Below, piece after piece: positions 1 to 6,375 of a DNA stretch of 64,000 bases (positions are counted from its first letter, which is position 1; every line of letters starts with the position of its first letter). The notes under the pieces are model-generated. The model worked only from the letters and a program-made list of their open reading frames with translations. It was not told where the DNA came from and ran no database searches. The stretch covers positions 62,001-126,000 of the forward strand of contig DASTWZ010000031.1 in the NCBI GenBank assembly GCA_035765635.1. Reading direction: 5' to 3'. The position numbers and the translations under genes were made by a program. The stretch comes from EW11 sp035765635. Lineage in GTDB: Bacteria > Verrucomicrobiota > Verrucomicrobiia > Opitutales > Opitutaceae.

Positions 1-194
1 AGAAGCGTGTTGCGGAACTTCCGCGCGGCCTTGAGCGCCTTTTCTTTTCCTCCGTGCTTGCTGTCGCTAAAAAACTTCGTCCAGAGCCGCTTGTCGCGGG
101 AAAAATGAACCTGAAAGCCGCGCGTGGAGCCGGACGCCCTGTTTGAAATATCAATACGACGAATGTGTTTTTCAGACTGTTTATTCCTTCTCAT
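1..194 (-). CDS. AP2-like DNA-binding protein, N-terminal fragment cut by window edge
   Basis: About 64 residues are visible from an ATG at 192-194; the rest lies outside the window. The stretch RGFQVHFSRDKRLWTKFF, followed by a KAL-KAARKFRN segment, has the basic, aromatic pattern of an AP2/ERF-type DNA-binding fold as found in bacterial HNH endonucleases, integrases and small hypothetical proteins. An AGGAGG sits only one base before the ATG, unusually close. The next upstream codons contain no alternative start before an in-frame TGA. A copy of the TAACG/ATGAGYCAC motif (204-225) lies just upstream. The domain call rests on pattern only and the function is unknown. Confidence 0.5.
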   Translation of the reverse strand, partial: MRRNKQSEKHIRRIDISNRASGSTRGFQVHFSRDKRLWTKFFSDSKHGGKEKALKAARKFRNTL

Positions 195-203
195 TCCTCC
201 TGA

Positions 204-225
204 CCTAACTCGTCATGTGAGCCAC
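204..225 (+). repeat. Motif B copy 1 (TAACT...GTGAGCCAC)
   Basis: Reads CCTAACTCGTC followed by ATGTGAGCCAC. It matches the dispersed consensus TAACG-N(5-7)-ATGAGYCAC with two changes and lies directly upstream of the AP2-like gene start. Confidence 0.6.
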
Positions 226-266
226 GTCGATGAAAATTTTCGCGGCGGCCCCTGGGGCGTATAATG

Positions 267-289
267 CATAACGCCCAAAAATGAGCCAC
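267..289 (+). repeat. Motif B copy 2
   Basis: CATAACGCCC then AAAAATGAGCCAC, 41 bases after copy 1 and in the same orientation. The preceding GGGCGT and the ACGCCC within it form a short inverted repeat around ATAATGCATA. Confidence 0.65.
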
Positions 290-330
290 TTTCCGCCATC
301 TATTTTCACCCTAGTCCGCCCTTGCGGACC

Positions 331-774
331 TCAGGTCTCGGCGCACATCTCCGACTCGGCCAGCTCGGCTAATGATGTCAGCACGTCGGGAAAATCCATG
401 GAAATCGTCCGCCCCAGTTGCGCGCATCCGGGGCCGAACGCTTGCAGTGAATAGGTAATTTTCGTGCGACCGTTTTCTTGAGCCTCAAGCGAATGATCCA
501 CGAAGACACGCGCTTCGCCCACACACGTTTCGTCGACGAATCCACCGTTTTCCCGCACTTCCACCAGCCGGCTCGTCAATGTCTCCCGCCCGGGCAGCGT
601 CATGAGAAACCGTGTGCCAACTGCAAACGGTCCGAGAATTTCAGCCCTCGCGACACCGGCATTCCAACGAGACCACCCCGAGACGTCCGCAAACAAATTC
701 CAAATCACCGGCACCGATGCATCGGTTTCGATCGAGTACTCGTACTCCCACATTTCGACTTCTTCGTGACTCAT
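331..774 (-). CDS. SRPBCC (START-like) family protein
   Basis: 147 residues, the usual size for the SRPBCC/polyketide cyclase-dehydrase fold, a small helix-grip cavity that binds hydrophobic ligands. The N-terminal EYEYSIETDASVPVIWNLFADV, with W-x-x-W-N a few residues on, is the family's typical first strand, helix and WxxWN/D motif. The middle has the alternating strands (GTRFLMTLPGRETLTSRLVEV, TKITYSLQAFGP) and the C-terminal part is a long helix. The annotated ATG follows a GGGGG only one base away; an in-frame ATG seven codons later is an alternative start. Ligand and role cannot be told from sequence. Confidence 0.8.
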   Translation of the reverse strand: MSHEEVEMWEYEYSIETDASVPVIWNLFADVSGWSRWNAGVARAEILGPFAVGTRFLMTLPGRETLTSRLVEVRENGGFVDETCVGEARVFVDHSLEAQENGRTKITYSLQAFGPGCAQLGRTISMDFPDVLTSLAELAESEMCAET

Positions 775-892
775 GCCCCCAATCTACCACGCGCTACTGA
801 CAAGGTTATGTCAGCAGGCATGAGACTAATCACAAATTAGAGCCGTCGACCGCATGTTGAGCGCACGACCAGACCGACCTGTTTGCCAAAAC

Positions 893-909
893 GCAGGCCT
901 TTCGCCTGC
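893..909 (-). terminator. Weak intrinsic terminator after the VOC gene
   Basis: GCAGGC/GCCTGC stem with a GAAAG loop, followed on the minus strand by GTTTTG, 36 bases after the stop of the VOC gene. Confidence 0.45.
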
Positions 910-927
910 TCCGGCAAGTATCGTAAT

Positions 928-948
928 ATAACGCCTCAGATGAGTCAC
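928..948 (+). repeat. Motif B copy 3, overlapping the VOC stop codon
   Basis: ATAACGCCTCAGATGAGTCAC. The TCA at 945-947 is the complement of the VOC gene's TGA stop, so the motif ends inside the gene. Confidence 0.7.
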
Positions 949-1313
949 GCCGTCTGCGAATGCAGCGCGAGGCGATTGCCTTCGGTGTCGAGGATGATGG
1001 CGCGGAAGCCGAAGGGGCCGATTTGATGTTTGGGCTCCAGAATTTTTCCGCCATTAGCGGCTACGGCGAGCAAGGCCCCTTCGAGGCGGCCATTGACGCT
1101 CAAATAAATCAATGGGCCGTCCTGCGAGGGTTTTTGCGGCCCTTCGCAAAGGCAGCCGGACACACCGCTGTCAAAGCCCGGGAGCAAACCGAAGGATTTT
1201 CCATGCAAGGAGGGCTGCTTCTCGATCTTCGCATCGAGCACGCCCGCATAAAATGCAATCGCACGGTCCAGATCGAGAACCGGAATATCTGTCCAACAGA
1301 GTGTATTGCTCAT
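945..1313 (-). CDS. VOC (glyoxalase/bleomycin-resistance-like) family protein
   Basis: 122 residues. Two halves of the vicinal-oxygen-chelate fold are visible: WTDIPVLDLDRAIAFYAGVLDAKIE is the first beta-alpha unit and DGPLIYLSVNGRLEGALLAVAANGGKIL the second. The C-terminus GFRAIILDTEGNRLALHS is the classic end of the family (usually DPEGN-x-hydrophobic-L-H). Such proteins are metal-dependent lyases, dioxygenases or resistance proteins, and this sequence does not reveal the substrate. It starts at ATG with only a weak ribosome site (GAAG). It shares its strand with the neighbours on both sides. Confidence 0.85.
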   Translation of the reverse strand: MSNTLCWTDIPVLDLDRAIAFYAGVLDAKIEKQPSLHGKSFGLLPGFDSGVSGCLCEGPQKPSQDGPLIYLSVNGRLEGALLAVAANGGKILEPKHQIGPFGFRAIILDTEGNRLALHSQTA

Positions 1314-1346
1314 GGGACTTCGAAGTTAAGGCGATCGACACCGCGA

Positions 1347-1568
1347 TCAATTGCAGTCCGCGTTTTCATCAAGGCCGCATTGGCGATGACGAGCGATGTG
1401 ATAGCCCGCGCTCGCCCCATAAACCAGCGCCGTAAGCGCAGCCCAAATCGCGGCTTCTCGCATGGCGCTGGCCGCATCATGGCGGCGGACATAATAAACC
1501 GCGGAAAGAATGATAAAAGCTCCGACCAGAACCGAGAAGGTTCGCTTCAGCCAAAATTTAAATCTCAT
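1347..1568 (-). CDS. Small two-helix membrane protein, unknown function
   Basis: 73 residues. Two hydrophobic segments are visible, about residues 10-27 (FSVLVGAFIILSAVYYV) and 41-55 (AIWAALTALVYGASA), separated by a charged RRHDAASAMRE loop, with a basic N-terminus (MRFKFWLKR). This fits an inner-membrane protein with two spanning helices. I recognise no family. It lies between the VOC and DUF2164 genes on the same strand and has no clear ribosome site, so expression is not certain. Confidence 0.55.
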   Translation of the reverse strand: MRFKFWLKRTFSVLVGAFIILSAVYYVRRHDAASAMREAAIWAALTALVYGASAGYHIARHRQCGLDENADCN

Positions 1569-1661
1569 GGAAGAAGCTTAACCGCTCTCCCATGGAAAAC
1601 AGGTAAAACTTGATGAGCGGTCAAAAGACCGGGACAGCGGCAGCCGCCCCGCCCTCGCCGC

Positions 1662-1919
1662 TTATTTGCGCTTCTTGAGCCAATAGGTCAGACCATCCTC
1701 GAAACAGGTCGCCGGCAGTTCTTCGACGCGCGCCCGAAAATAATTCTCCGCGTCCTTCACGCCCTGGTTGTAAGCGAAAGGCGCAATCTCCTTGAGAAAA
1801 TACGTGAGAAGAAAATTCGCGCGCATGTCGCTCAGCTCGACCTCCAGCTCCTCTCGACAAAATTTCTGGATCGAAGGCAGCACTTGGGCGACGTCCTCTT
1901 TCGATAATTCTATTGCCAT
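1662..1919 (-). CDS. DUF2164 family protein
   Basis: 85 residues, matching the length of the DUF2164 family. The pattern IELSKEDVAQVLPSIQKFCREELEVELSDM, then LLTYFLKEIAPFAYNQGVKDAENYF, is the family hallmark: an acidic, helical protein with a conserved I-G/A-P-x-x-YNQ-x-x-x-DA motif. The function is unknown. The gene starts at ATG eight bases downstream of the stop of the next minus-strand gene, so the two are probably co-transcribed. Confidence 0.8.
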   Translation of the reverse strand: MAIELSKEDVAQVLPSIQKFCREELEVELSDMRANFLLTYFLKEIAPFAYNQGVKDAENYFRARVEELPATCFEDGLTYWLKKRK

Positions 1920-1926
1920 GGGAAAT

Positions 1927-2406
1927 TTAATTGCTGGGCGCGGTTGCTGGCGTCGAGCCCCGGCGATCCAAAGTTAATATATATTCTTTTGATCCACTCT
2001 GGGACGACGCGCCGTCGGCAGAAAAAATAAATACCAAATACGCCCGGCCAAGTTCCTGGCCGCGAACCAGGAATGTCGTCTTCATCTTGGTCGTGCGAAC
2101 GCGGCGTTCCACCAGCGTTTCATCCGGCTTCGCTTCGAATGCGGCAATCTGCTCCTTCGGCAACGCCTCCGTCAAAACGACGCATTCCGCAGCCTCGAAT
2201 TTACCGAGTCCCCTCGCACCCTCGAAGGCCAGATCGATCGCCTGGCTGGCCATTGGCGTATCATTGCGCGTCTTGTGAATCACCACACCGTGGGCCTTCA
2301 GGAACTCACGCGTCACGACTTCGGTTTCCTTCGTTTCCGCGCGCAATATTCCCTGCAATCCGATCGAGCAGATCGATAGAAGAAGCAGCCAAAGTCTGTT
2401 CGTCAT
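1927..2406 (-). CDS. Secreted protein of unknown function
   Basis: 159 residues from the ATG at 2404-2406. This start was chosen because it opens a clear signal peptide, MTNRLWLLLLSICSIGLQG, with likely cleavage near ILRA-ET; the open frame continues upstream through the neighbouring gene and is not used. The mature part is mixed alpha/beta, with strands KTTFLVRGQELGRAYLVFIFS near the end. No family is recognised. It lies 20 bases after the stop of the next minus-strand gene, another exported protein, suggesting a two-gene unit for the periplasm. Confidence 0.6.
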   Translation of the reverse strand: MTNRLWLLLLSICSIGLQGILRAETKETEVVTREFLKAHGVVIHKTRNDTPMASQAIDLAFEGARGLGKFEAAECVVLTEALPKEQIAAFEAKPDETLVERRVRTTKMKTTFLVRGQELGRAYLVFIFSADGASSQSGSKEYILTLDRRGSTPATAPSN

Positions 2407-2426
2407 TCGAATGTTTCTGCGCCAGT

Positions 2427-2981
2427 TCAGGGCGCGGTCAGCGCTGAAAGCGCAATCCCGATCACCAGCGATCCGATCGGCTTGTCGCCATCGAGCACCG
2501 GCACGGAAAACTGCAATTGCTGCATGCCGCTCGACTGATCGATTTCCAGTCGTCCCTGCCAAGTCTTTCCCGACATCGGAACTTCATGCTTGGGCTTTCC
2601 TTGATGGGACCAAGACGTCGTCTTGGACAGAAACGCGACTTTATAACCTTTGGCATCCGAGACGAACGCCTCTGACACAGCATCGGTTTTCTTCTGCTTC
2701 AGAAATTTCGCAGCCGGATTCACGGTGAGCGCATGCACGAAAGGGTGCATGGCCGGCAAAGCCTTCCATTTTTCTTCGGTCATGGAAGCGAACTCCTCGG
2801 GCGTTTGTTTATTTTGCGCCAAAACCGCATCGCGTATTTCCGGCGCGGCGGCCCAGTCCCGCGCCTGCTGCATCAATGCCTCCACTTTTTTCTGAACGTC
2901 TGGATTCAAACCATCAGCCCGAAGGCTCGACGTGAATACCGTCAGCAGGACCAAGAAAAACCCGATCAATTGTTTTTTCAT
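2427..2981 (-). CDS. Exported protein with a Cache/PDC-like sensor domain
   Basis: 184 residues. It begins with a signal peptide (MKKQLIGFFLVLLTVFTSSLRA). The second half, SDAKGYKVAFLSKTTSWSHQG through SSGMQQLQFSVPVLDGDKPIGSLVIGI, has the order of strands and the VPVLDG-x-x-IG-x-L ending typical of single-Cache (PDC) extracellular sensor domains. No membrane anchor follows, so it is probably a free periplasmic ligand-binding protein rather than a receptor. It is transcribed towards the secreted protein downstream. The ligand is unknown. Confidence 0.65.
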   Translation of the reverse strand: MKKQLIGFFLVLLTVFTSSLRADGLNPDVQKKVEALMQQARDWAAAPEIRDAVLAQNKQTPEEFASMTEEKWKALPAMHPFVHALTVNPAAKFLKQKKTDAVSEAFVSDAKGYKVAFLSKTTSWSHQGKPKHEVPMSGKTWQGRLEIDQSSGMQQLQFSVPVLDGDKPIGSLVIGIALSALTAP

Positions 2982-3044
2982 GGGGATTGAGAAAAATTAA
3001 GCCCGCGCAAGCAGCCGAATGCAACTCATGTATGGATAATATGG

Positions 3045-3066
3045 CCTAACGTATAAGATGAGCCAC
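3045..3066 (+). repeat. Motif B copy 4, between a Cache-protein gene and lexA
   Basis: CCTAACGTAT then AAGATGAGCCAC, the best match to consensus. It lies in the 254-base divergent region that carries the promoters of the Cache-protein gene and the lexA operon; nothing else coding is seen there. Confidence 0.7.
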
Positions 3067-3217
3067 ACAAACACGGGCAAGGTGCAGCGCAAAGTCGCTG
3101 TGAATTAGCGGCCGCATTTCAAAATGCGGTCGCGCGGTATTTCCGATCACCTTCGAGTCAGTCGTCCTCAGCTACTTGCACAACCTCGCTCAACTCGCCA
3201 TTGCATTGAGCCGAAAG

Positions 3218-3235
3218 AGTGTTCATCTGAACACT
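3218..3235. promoter_or_regulatory. LexA box overlapping the lexA start
   Basis: AGTGTTCA-TC-TGAACACT is a near-perfect 18-bp dyad containing TGTTC-N4-GAACA, the form I recall for the Verrucomicrobia LexA operator. It abuts the ATG at 3236 directly, so bound repressor would block transcription of lexA-imuA-imuB (and probably dnaE2). It also leaves no room for a Shine-Dalgarno site, hinting at a leaderless or very short-leader mRNA. Confidence 0.85.
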
Positions 3236-3838
3236 ATGCTTACGGAACGCCAACAGAAGATCCTCGATTTCGTTCTGCGTACCCAAAGCGAAAATGGCGC
3301 CTTTCCGACGTTGCGCGAGATCCAAGCTCACTTCGGTTTCGCCAGCCCGTTTGCCGTCACCCGCCACCTCCAGGCGTTGGAAAAAAAAGGCATGTTGAAA
3401 CGTCAGCCGGGCAAATCCCGCAGCTTCATTTCCCCGGCGGGTTTCAGCACGCCCGCCACGCGCATTCCACTCTACGGCACCATTCCCGCGGGCCTGCCCA
3501 CGGCCGCGGAGCAACAGCCCGACTCGTATGTGGGTGTGGATCTGGCGACGCTCGGCATTCGCCAAGGCACGACTGTGTATGCCTTGCAGGTGCGCGGCGA
3601 CTCGATGGTCGGCGCCAATATCATCGAGGGCGATTTGGTTTTTCTCACGCCGAAGGAGCCGCGGCCGCGCGACATCGTCGCTGCATTGATCGATGGCGAA
3701 TCGACCTTGAAACGTTTTCTCCTGCAGCGCGGGCAACCGTTTCTTCGAGCAGAAAACCCACGCTACCCTGACCTCATTCCGGCGAACGAATTGTTTATCC
3801 AAGGTGTGATGGTCGGCCTGCTTCGGCGGCAAACGTGA
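3236..3838 (+). CDS. lexA: SOS repressor LexA
   Basis: 200 residues. The N-terminal winged helix (MLTERQQKILDFVLRTQ, then FPTLREIQAHFGFASPFAVTRHLQALEKKG) binds the operator. The C-terminal S24 peptidase domain shows the self-cleavage bond A85-G86 (GTIPAGLP), nucleophile S123 (VRGDSMVG) and general base K159 (GESTLKRF). RecA filaments trigger cleavage after DNA damage. The ATG at 3236 was preferred over an upstream TTG because LexA proteins begin LT-x-RQ and because the operator lies immediately 5'. It is the first gene of a mutagenesis operon, and imuA follows after 22 bases, so the operon is autoregulated. Confidence 0.95.
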   Translation: MLTERQQKILDFVLRTQSENGAFPTLREIQAHFGFASPFAVTRHLQALEKKGMLKRQPGKSRSFISPAGFSTPATRIPLYGTIPAGLPTAAEQQPDSYVGVDLATLGIRQGTTVYALQVRGDSMVGANIIEGDLVFLTPKEPRPRDIVAALIDGESTLKRFLLQRGQPFLRAENPRYPDLIPANELFIQGVMVGLLRRQT

Positions 3839-3860
3839 AAGCCTCGCCACGTCTTCCTGA

Positions 3861-4511
3861 ATGGCTTCCGCGCCTGACAAAATCGTCGCGCTTCGCGAAC
3901 TGCTCGCCCGTCGTTTTCCGCGGGCGACGCCGACGCGCACGCGTTGCCTTTCCACCAGCGTTCCGGCGATCGATGAGGCCACGGGCGGGCTGCCCATCGG
4001 CGCTATAACCGAGGTCGTCTGCTCCGCGCCGAGTTGCGGTGGCATGCTGCTCCTGGCTCGGATTCTCGAGGTGGCACGCGCCCAGCGGCTCCGGGTCGCG
4101 CTGGTCGACGGCACCGATAGCTTCGATCCGCAATCGTTTACGCCCGATGCCCTCGCCCACCTCGTCTGGGTGCGTTGTCACGAAATGCGTCAGGTGATGC
4201 AGGTGGCCGATCTTCTGGCGCGCGATGCCAACTTTGGCTTGGTCCTGATCGACCTGCGCCGCCAAGCCGAACGTGAGCTCCGCCAGGAACCGTCCACGGC
4301 CTGGTACCGCCTGCAACGCGCCGCCAAGCAAAACGACCTGCCCTTGCTCGTCGAAACGCCGCGGCCCCTCATTCCCAGCGCGTTGCTGCGCTTTTCACTC
4401 ACCACGTCGTTCTCCCTCGCCGATCTCGAAACGCCGCGCGCTCTTCTCGCCGACAGCATCGCCGTCGAGCTGAGCCGCCAACGCCGTCAACTCGAACAGG
4501 AGGCCGTCTGA
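3861..4511 (+). CDS. imuA: ImuA, SOS mutagenesis accessory protein
   Basis: 216 residues. It has a RecA/SulA-like fold without a good Walker A: the region TGGLPIGAITEVVCSAPSCGGMLLL holds where RecA has its P-loop. A second-strand segment, ANFGLVLIDLRRQAERELRQ, resembles Walker B. ImuA works with ImuB and DnaE2 in error-prone translesion synthesis. It lies between lexA and imuB; its TGA stop overlaps the imuB ATG by one base (TGATG), implying translational coupling. The family assignment leans on the conserved gene order as well as the sequence. Confidence 0.85.
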   Translation: MASAPDKIVALRELLARRFPRATPTRTRCLSTSVPAIDEATGGLPIGAITEVVCSAPSCGGMLLLARILEVARAQRLRVALVDGTDSFDPQSFTPDALAHLVWVRCHEMRQVMQVADLLARDANFGLVLIDLRRQAERELRQEPSTAWYRLQRAAKQNDLPLLVETPRPLIPSALLRFSLTTSFSLADLETPRALLADSIAVELSRQRRQLEQEAV

Positions 4512-6184
4512 TGTTCGCCGTGCTTCACGTCTCCAATTTTTCACTACAAGCGTTGATCCGCACGGATCCGACACTGAGGCCGGTCGCGGTTCCAGCCACC
4601 CGTGAGTCCGGCGGCGCCTTCGCTCCTCGGAAAGAAAACCAACTCGGGCTGAGTTTACTTTCCGAAGACGTTTTCGCGGACGAAAATGCGCCCTTACCTA
4701 ACGTCCGTGATGAGTCACCGCAACTGGCCGTGGCCGAGGGGTCTGCCAGCGAGTCATCCGAGGACGCAGCTTCGGTTTCGCGTGTGAATCTGCGCGAACT
4801 GGCCGTCGGGCTCGTCTCGAGCGACACGAAGAAAGCGCTCATTCTGCAGGTCAATGCCGTGGCGCGCCTGGCGGGCGTGGAGATCGGCATGACTGCGCCG
4901 CAAGCGCAGGCACGCTGCGCCGATATCATTCTTCGACAAATTTCGCCGGCAGCCGACGCCGAGGCGCAACGCGCGTTGCTCGCCTGCGCGCTGAATGTTT
5001 CGCCCATGGTCGAAGACACGGCGCCGGGCGTTTGCACGATCGATGTGCGCGGACTTGCGCCGGAAAATCGGTCGCGCGTCCTGGCCAACGCCGTTTGCCA
5101 GCTCAGCGAACTTGGCCTGCAGACCACCGGCGGCATCGCGCCCACGCCTCTCCTTGCGCTCTACGCGGCGCGTGAAACCACAGCGATTCGCACCGTCGAT
5201 AAACCCGAGGGTTTTCTTCATCCGCTGCCCCTCGCCATTGCCGAACCGCCGCCCGCGCTCGCGGCGATTCTGCACAGTTGGGGTATTACGCGGATCGGCC
5301 AATTCGCCGCGCTGTCCAAACAGGAAGTGGTCCGCCGCCTCGGCGCCGAGGGCCATGCATTTTGGGACCGTGCGCGGGGCGGCGACTCTCGGCCGTTGAA
5401 GCCGTATGCTTTGCCCGCGCAGTTTGCCGCGTCATTGGATCTTGAATACGAACTCGAGACCACGGAGGGCGTTCTCTTTATCGTGCGCCGCTTCGTGGAT
5501 CGGCTTGCGCTGGAGTTGCGCACCGCCGGCCGGGTTGCCGCGGAACTGACCCTCGACCTGAAACTCGCCGACGAGACGCATCACACGCGCAGTTTTCGAC
5601 TGCCTGAACCGACGGCGCGCGAAGATATTCTTTTCCGCACGATCGACACTTATCTGGAATCGGTGCGCACGGAGGCCGGCGTGGTGGGTGTCGCATTGAG
5701 CATCGAGCCGGTTCGTCCCCTCGTGCGCCAACCAGGTTTGTTCGAAACTGGACTGCGCGATCCGCACGGCTTCGCCGAAACCTTGGCGCGCGTCACCGCG
5801 GTGGTCGGCAGCGGACAACTCGGCACGCCCGAACTCGAAGACACACATCGGCCTGATGCGGTGAAATTGATCACTCCGCCTCACATCGTTCCCGCCGCGG
5901 AGCAGACGCCAGTCTGGCCGATGACCGGTTTGCCCTTGCGGCGGTATCGTCCCGCTGTCCTGGCCCACGTCGAACTCGCCGGCAGCGGCAAACCCGCCTT
6001 CGTCACTGGTCCGCAAATTCACAGTCCGGTGCTCGCCGTCCGCGGCCCGTTTCGCAGCTCCGGCGAATGGTGGAAAACCGAAAGCTGGTCCCGCGAAGAA
6101 TGGGACGTCGAACTCGCCCTCGGCGGCATCTACCGCGTCGCCCGCATCAAGGAGGAATGGTATTTGGATGGTGAATACGAGTAG
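4511..6184 (+). CDS. imuB: ImuB, inactive Y-family polymerase homologue
   Basis: 557 residues, usual for ImuB. It has a Y-family polymerase scaffold with palm, thumb and little-finger parts (LILQVNAVARLAGVEIGMTAPQAQ, LGLQTTGGIAPTPLLALYAA, SWGITRIGQFAALSKQEVVRRLG) but lacks the catalytic acids: the first motif reads HVSNFSLQAL where active enzymes have H-I-D-M-D. ImuB is the adaptor linking DnaE2 to the beta clamp. An acidic insert at about residues 36-95 interrupts the first beta-alpha unit and carries a copy of motif B. The last codons carry a GTATT-N9-AATAC palindrome. A 12-bp hairpin begins on the last base of the stop codon. Confidence 0.92.
   Translation: MFAVLHVSNFSLQALIRTDPTLRPVAVPATRESGGAFAPRKENQLGLSLLSEDVFADENAPLPNVRDESPQLAVAEGSASESSEDAASVSRVNLRELAVGLVSSDTKKALILQVNAVARLAGVEIGMTAPQAQARCADIILRQISPAADAEAQRALLACALNVSPMVEDTAPGVCTIDVRGLAPENRSRVLANAVCQLSELGLQTTGGIAPTPLLALYAARETTAIRTVDKPEGFLHPLPLAIAEPPPALAAILHSWGITRIGQFAALSKQEVVRRLGAEGHAFWDRARGGDSRPLKPYALPAQFAASLDLEYELETTEGVLFIVRRFVDRLALELRTAGRVAAELTLDLKLADETHHTRSFRLPEPTAREDILFRTIDTYLESVRTEAGVVGVALSIEPVRPLVRQPGLFETGLRDPHGFAETLARVTAVVGSGQLGTPELEDTHRPDAVKLITPPHIVPAAEQTPVWPMTGLPLRRYRPAVLAHVELAGSGKPAFVTGPQIHSPVLAVRGPFRSSGEWWKTESWSREEWDVELALGGIYRVARIKEEWYLDGEYE
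4697..4718 (+). repeat. Motif B copy 5, inside imuB
   Basis: CCTAACGTCC then GTGATGAGTCAC, inside the poorly conserved insert of imuB (coding about LPNVRDESPQ). It is the only strong copy inside a gene. Confidence 0.6.
6160..6178. repeat. 19-bp palindrome A, site 1
   Basis: GTATT-TGGATGGTG-AATAC, perfect 5-bp arms, in the last codons of imuB. Confidence 0.75.
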
Positions 6185-6208
6185 CGCTCGGCGCGTCGCG
6201 CCGAGCGC
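6184..6208. terminator. Perfect GC-rich hairpin on the imuB stop codon
   Basis: Arms GCGCTCGGCGCG and CGCGCCGAGCGC with a single-T loop; the first base is the last base of the imuB TAG. No T-run follows, so it may be an mRNA-processing or pausing hairpin rather than a true terminator. Confidence 0.6.
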
Positions 6209-6371
6209 AATGAAGAATGTAGAAGGAAGAATGCAGAATGACCGAAGCCGGCATCTCGGACTGCGTCTGACGTGTCCGAATGAATCGCCCAATTTTCCAT
6301 CAACGAACATTCTCACCATAGATCCCCAATCAGCGGAACCATTCTGCATTCATCCTTCTACATTCTTCATT
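6209..6371. repeat. Inverted-repeat element between imuB and dnaE2
   Basis: Two 32-base arms (6209-6240, starting AATGAAGAATGTAGAAGG, and 6340-6371) are reverse complements with one mismatch and enclose 99 bases without a gene. The element fills the whole imuB-dnaE2 gap, ending five bases before the dnaE2 start. It looks like a MITE or other short palindromic repeat inserted into the operon. No target duplication is obvious. Confidence 0.75.
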
Positions 6372-6375
6372 TGCC

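Noticed and set aside
204..3066. Full integron attC sites
   Set aside because: Only one arm of the palindrome is present at each copy; I could not find the matching second arm within 150 bases, nor an integrase.
3050..3066. Hammerhead ribozyme core (GATGAG)
   Set aside because: CTGATGAG is incomplete and no paired GAAA/GTC segments are near.
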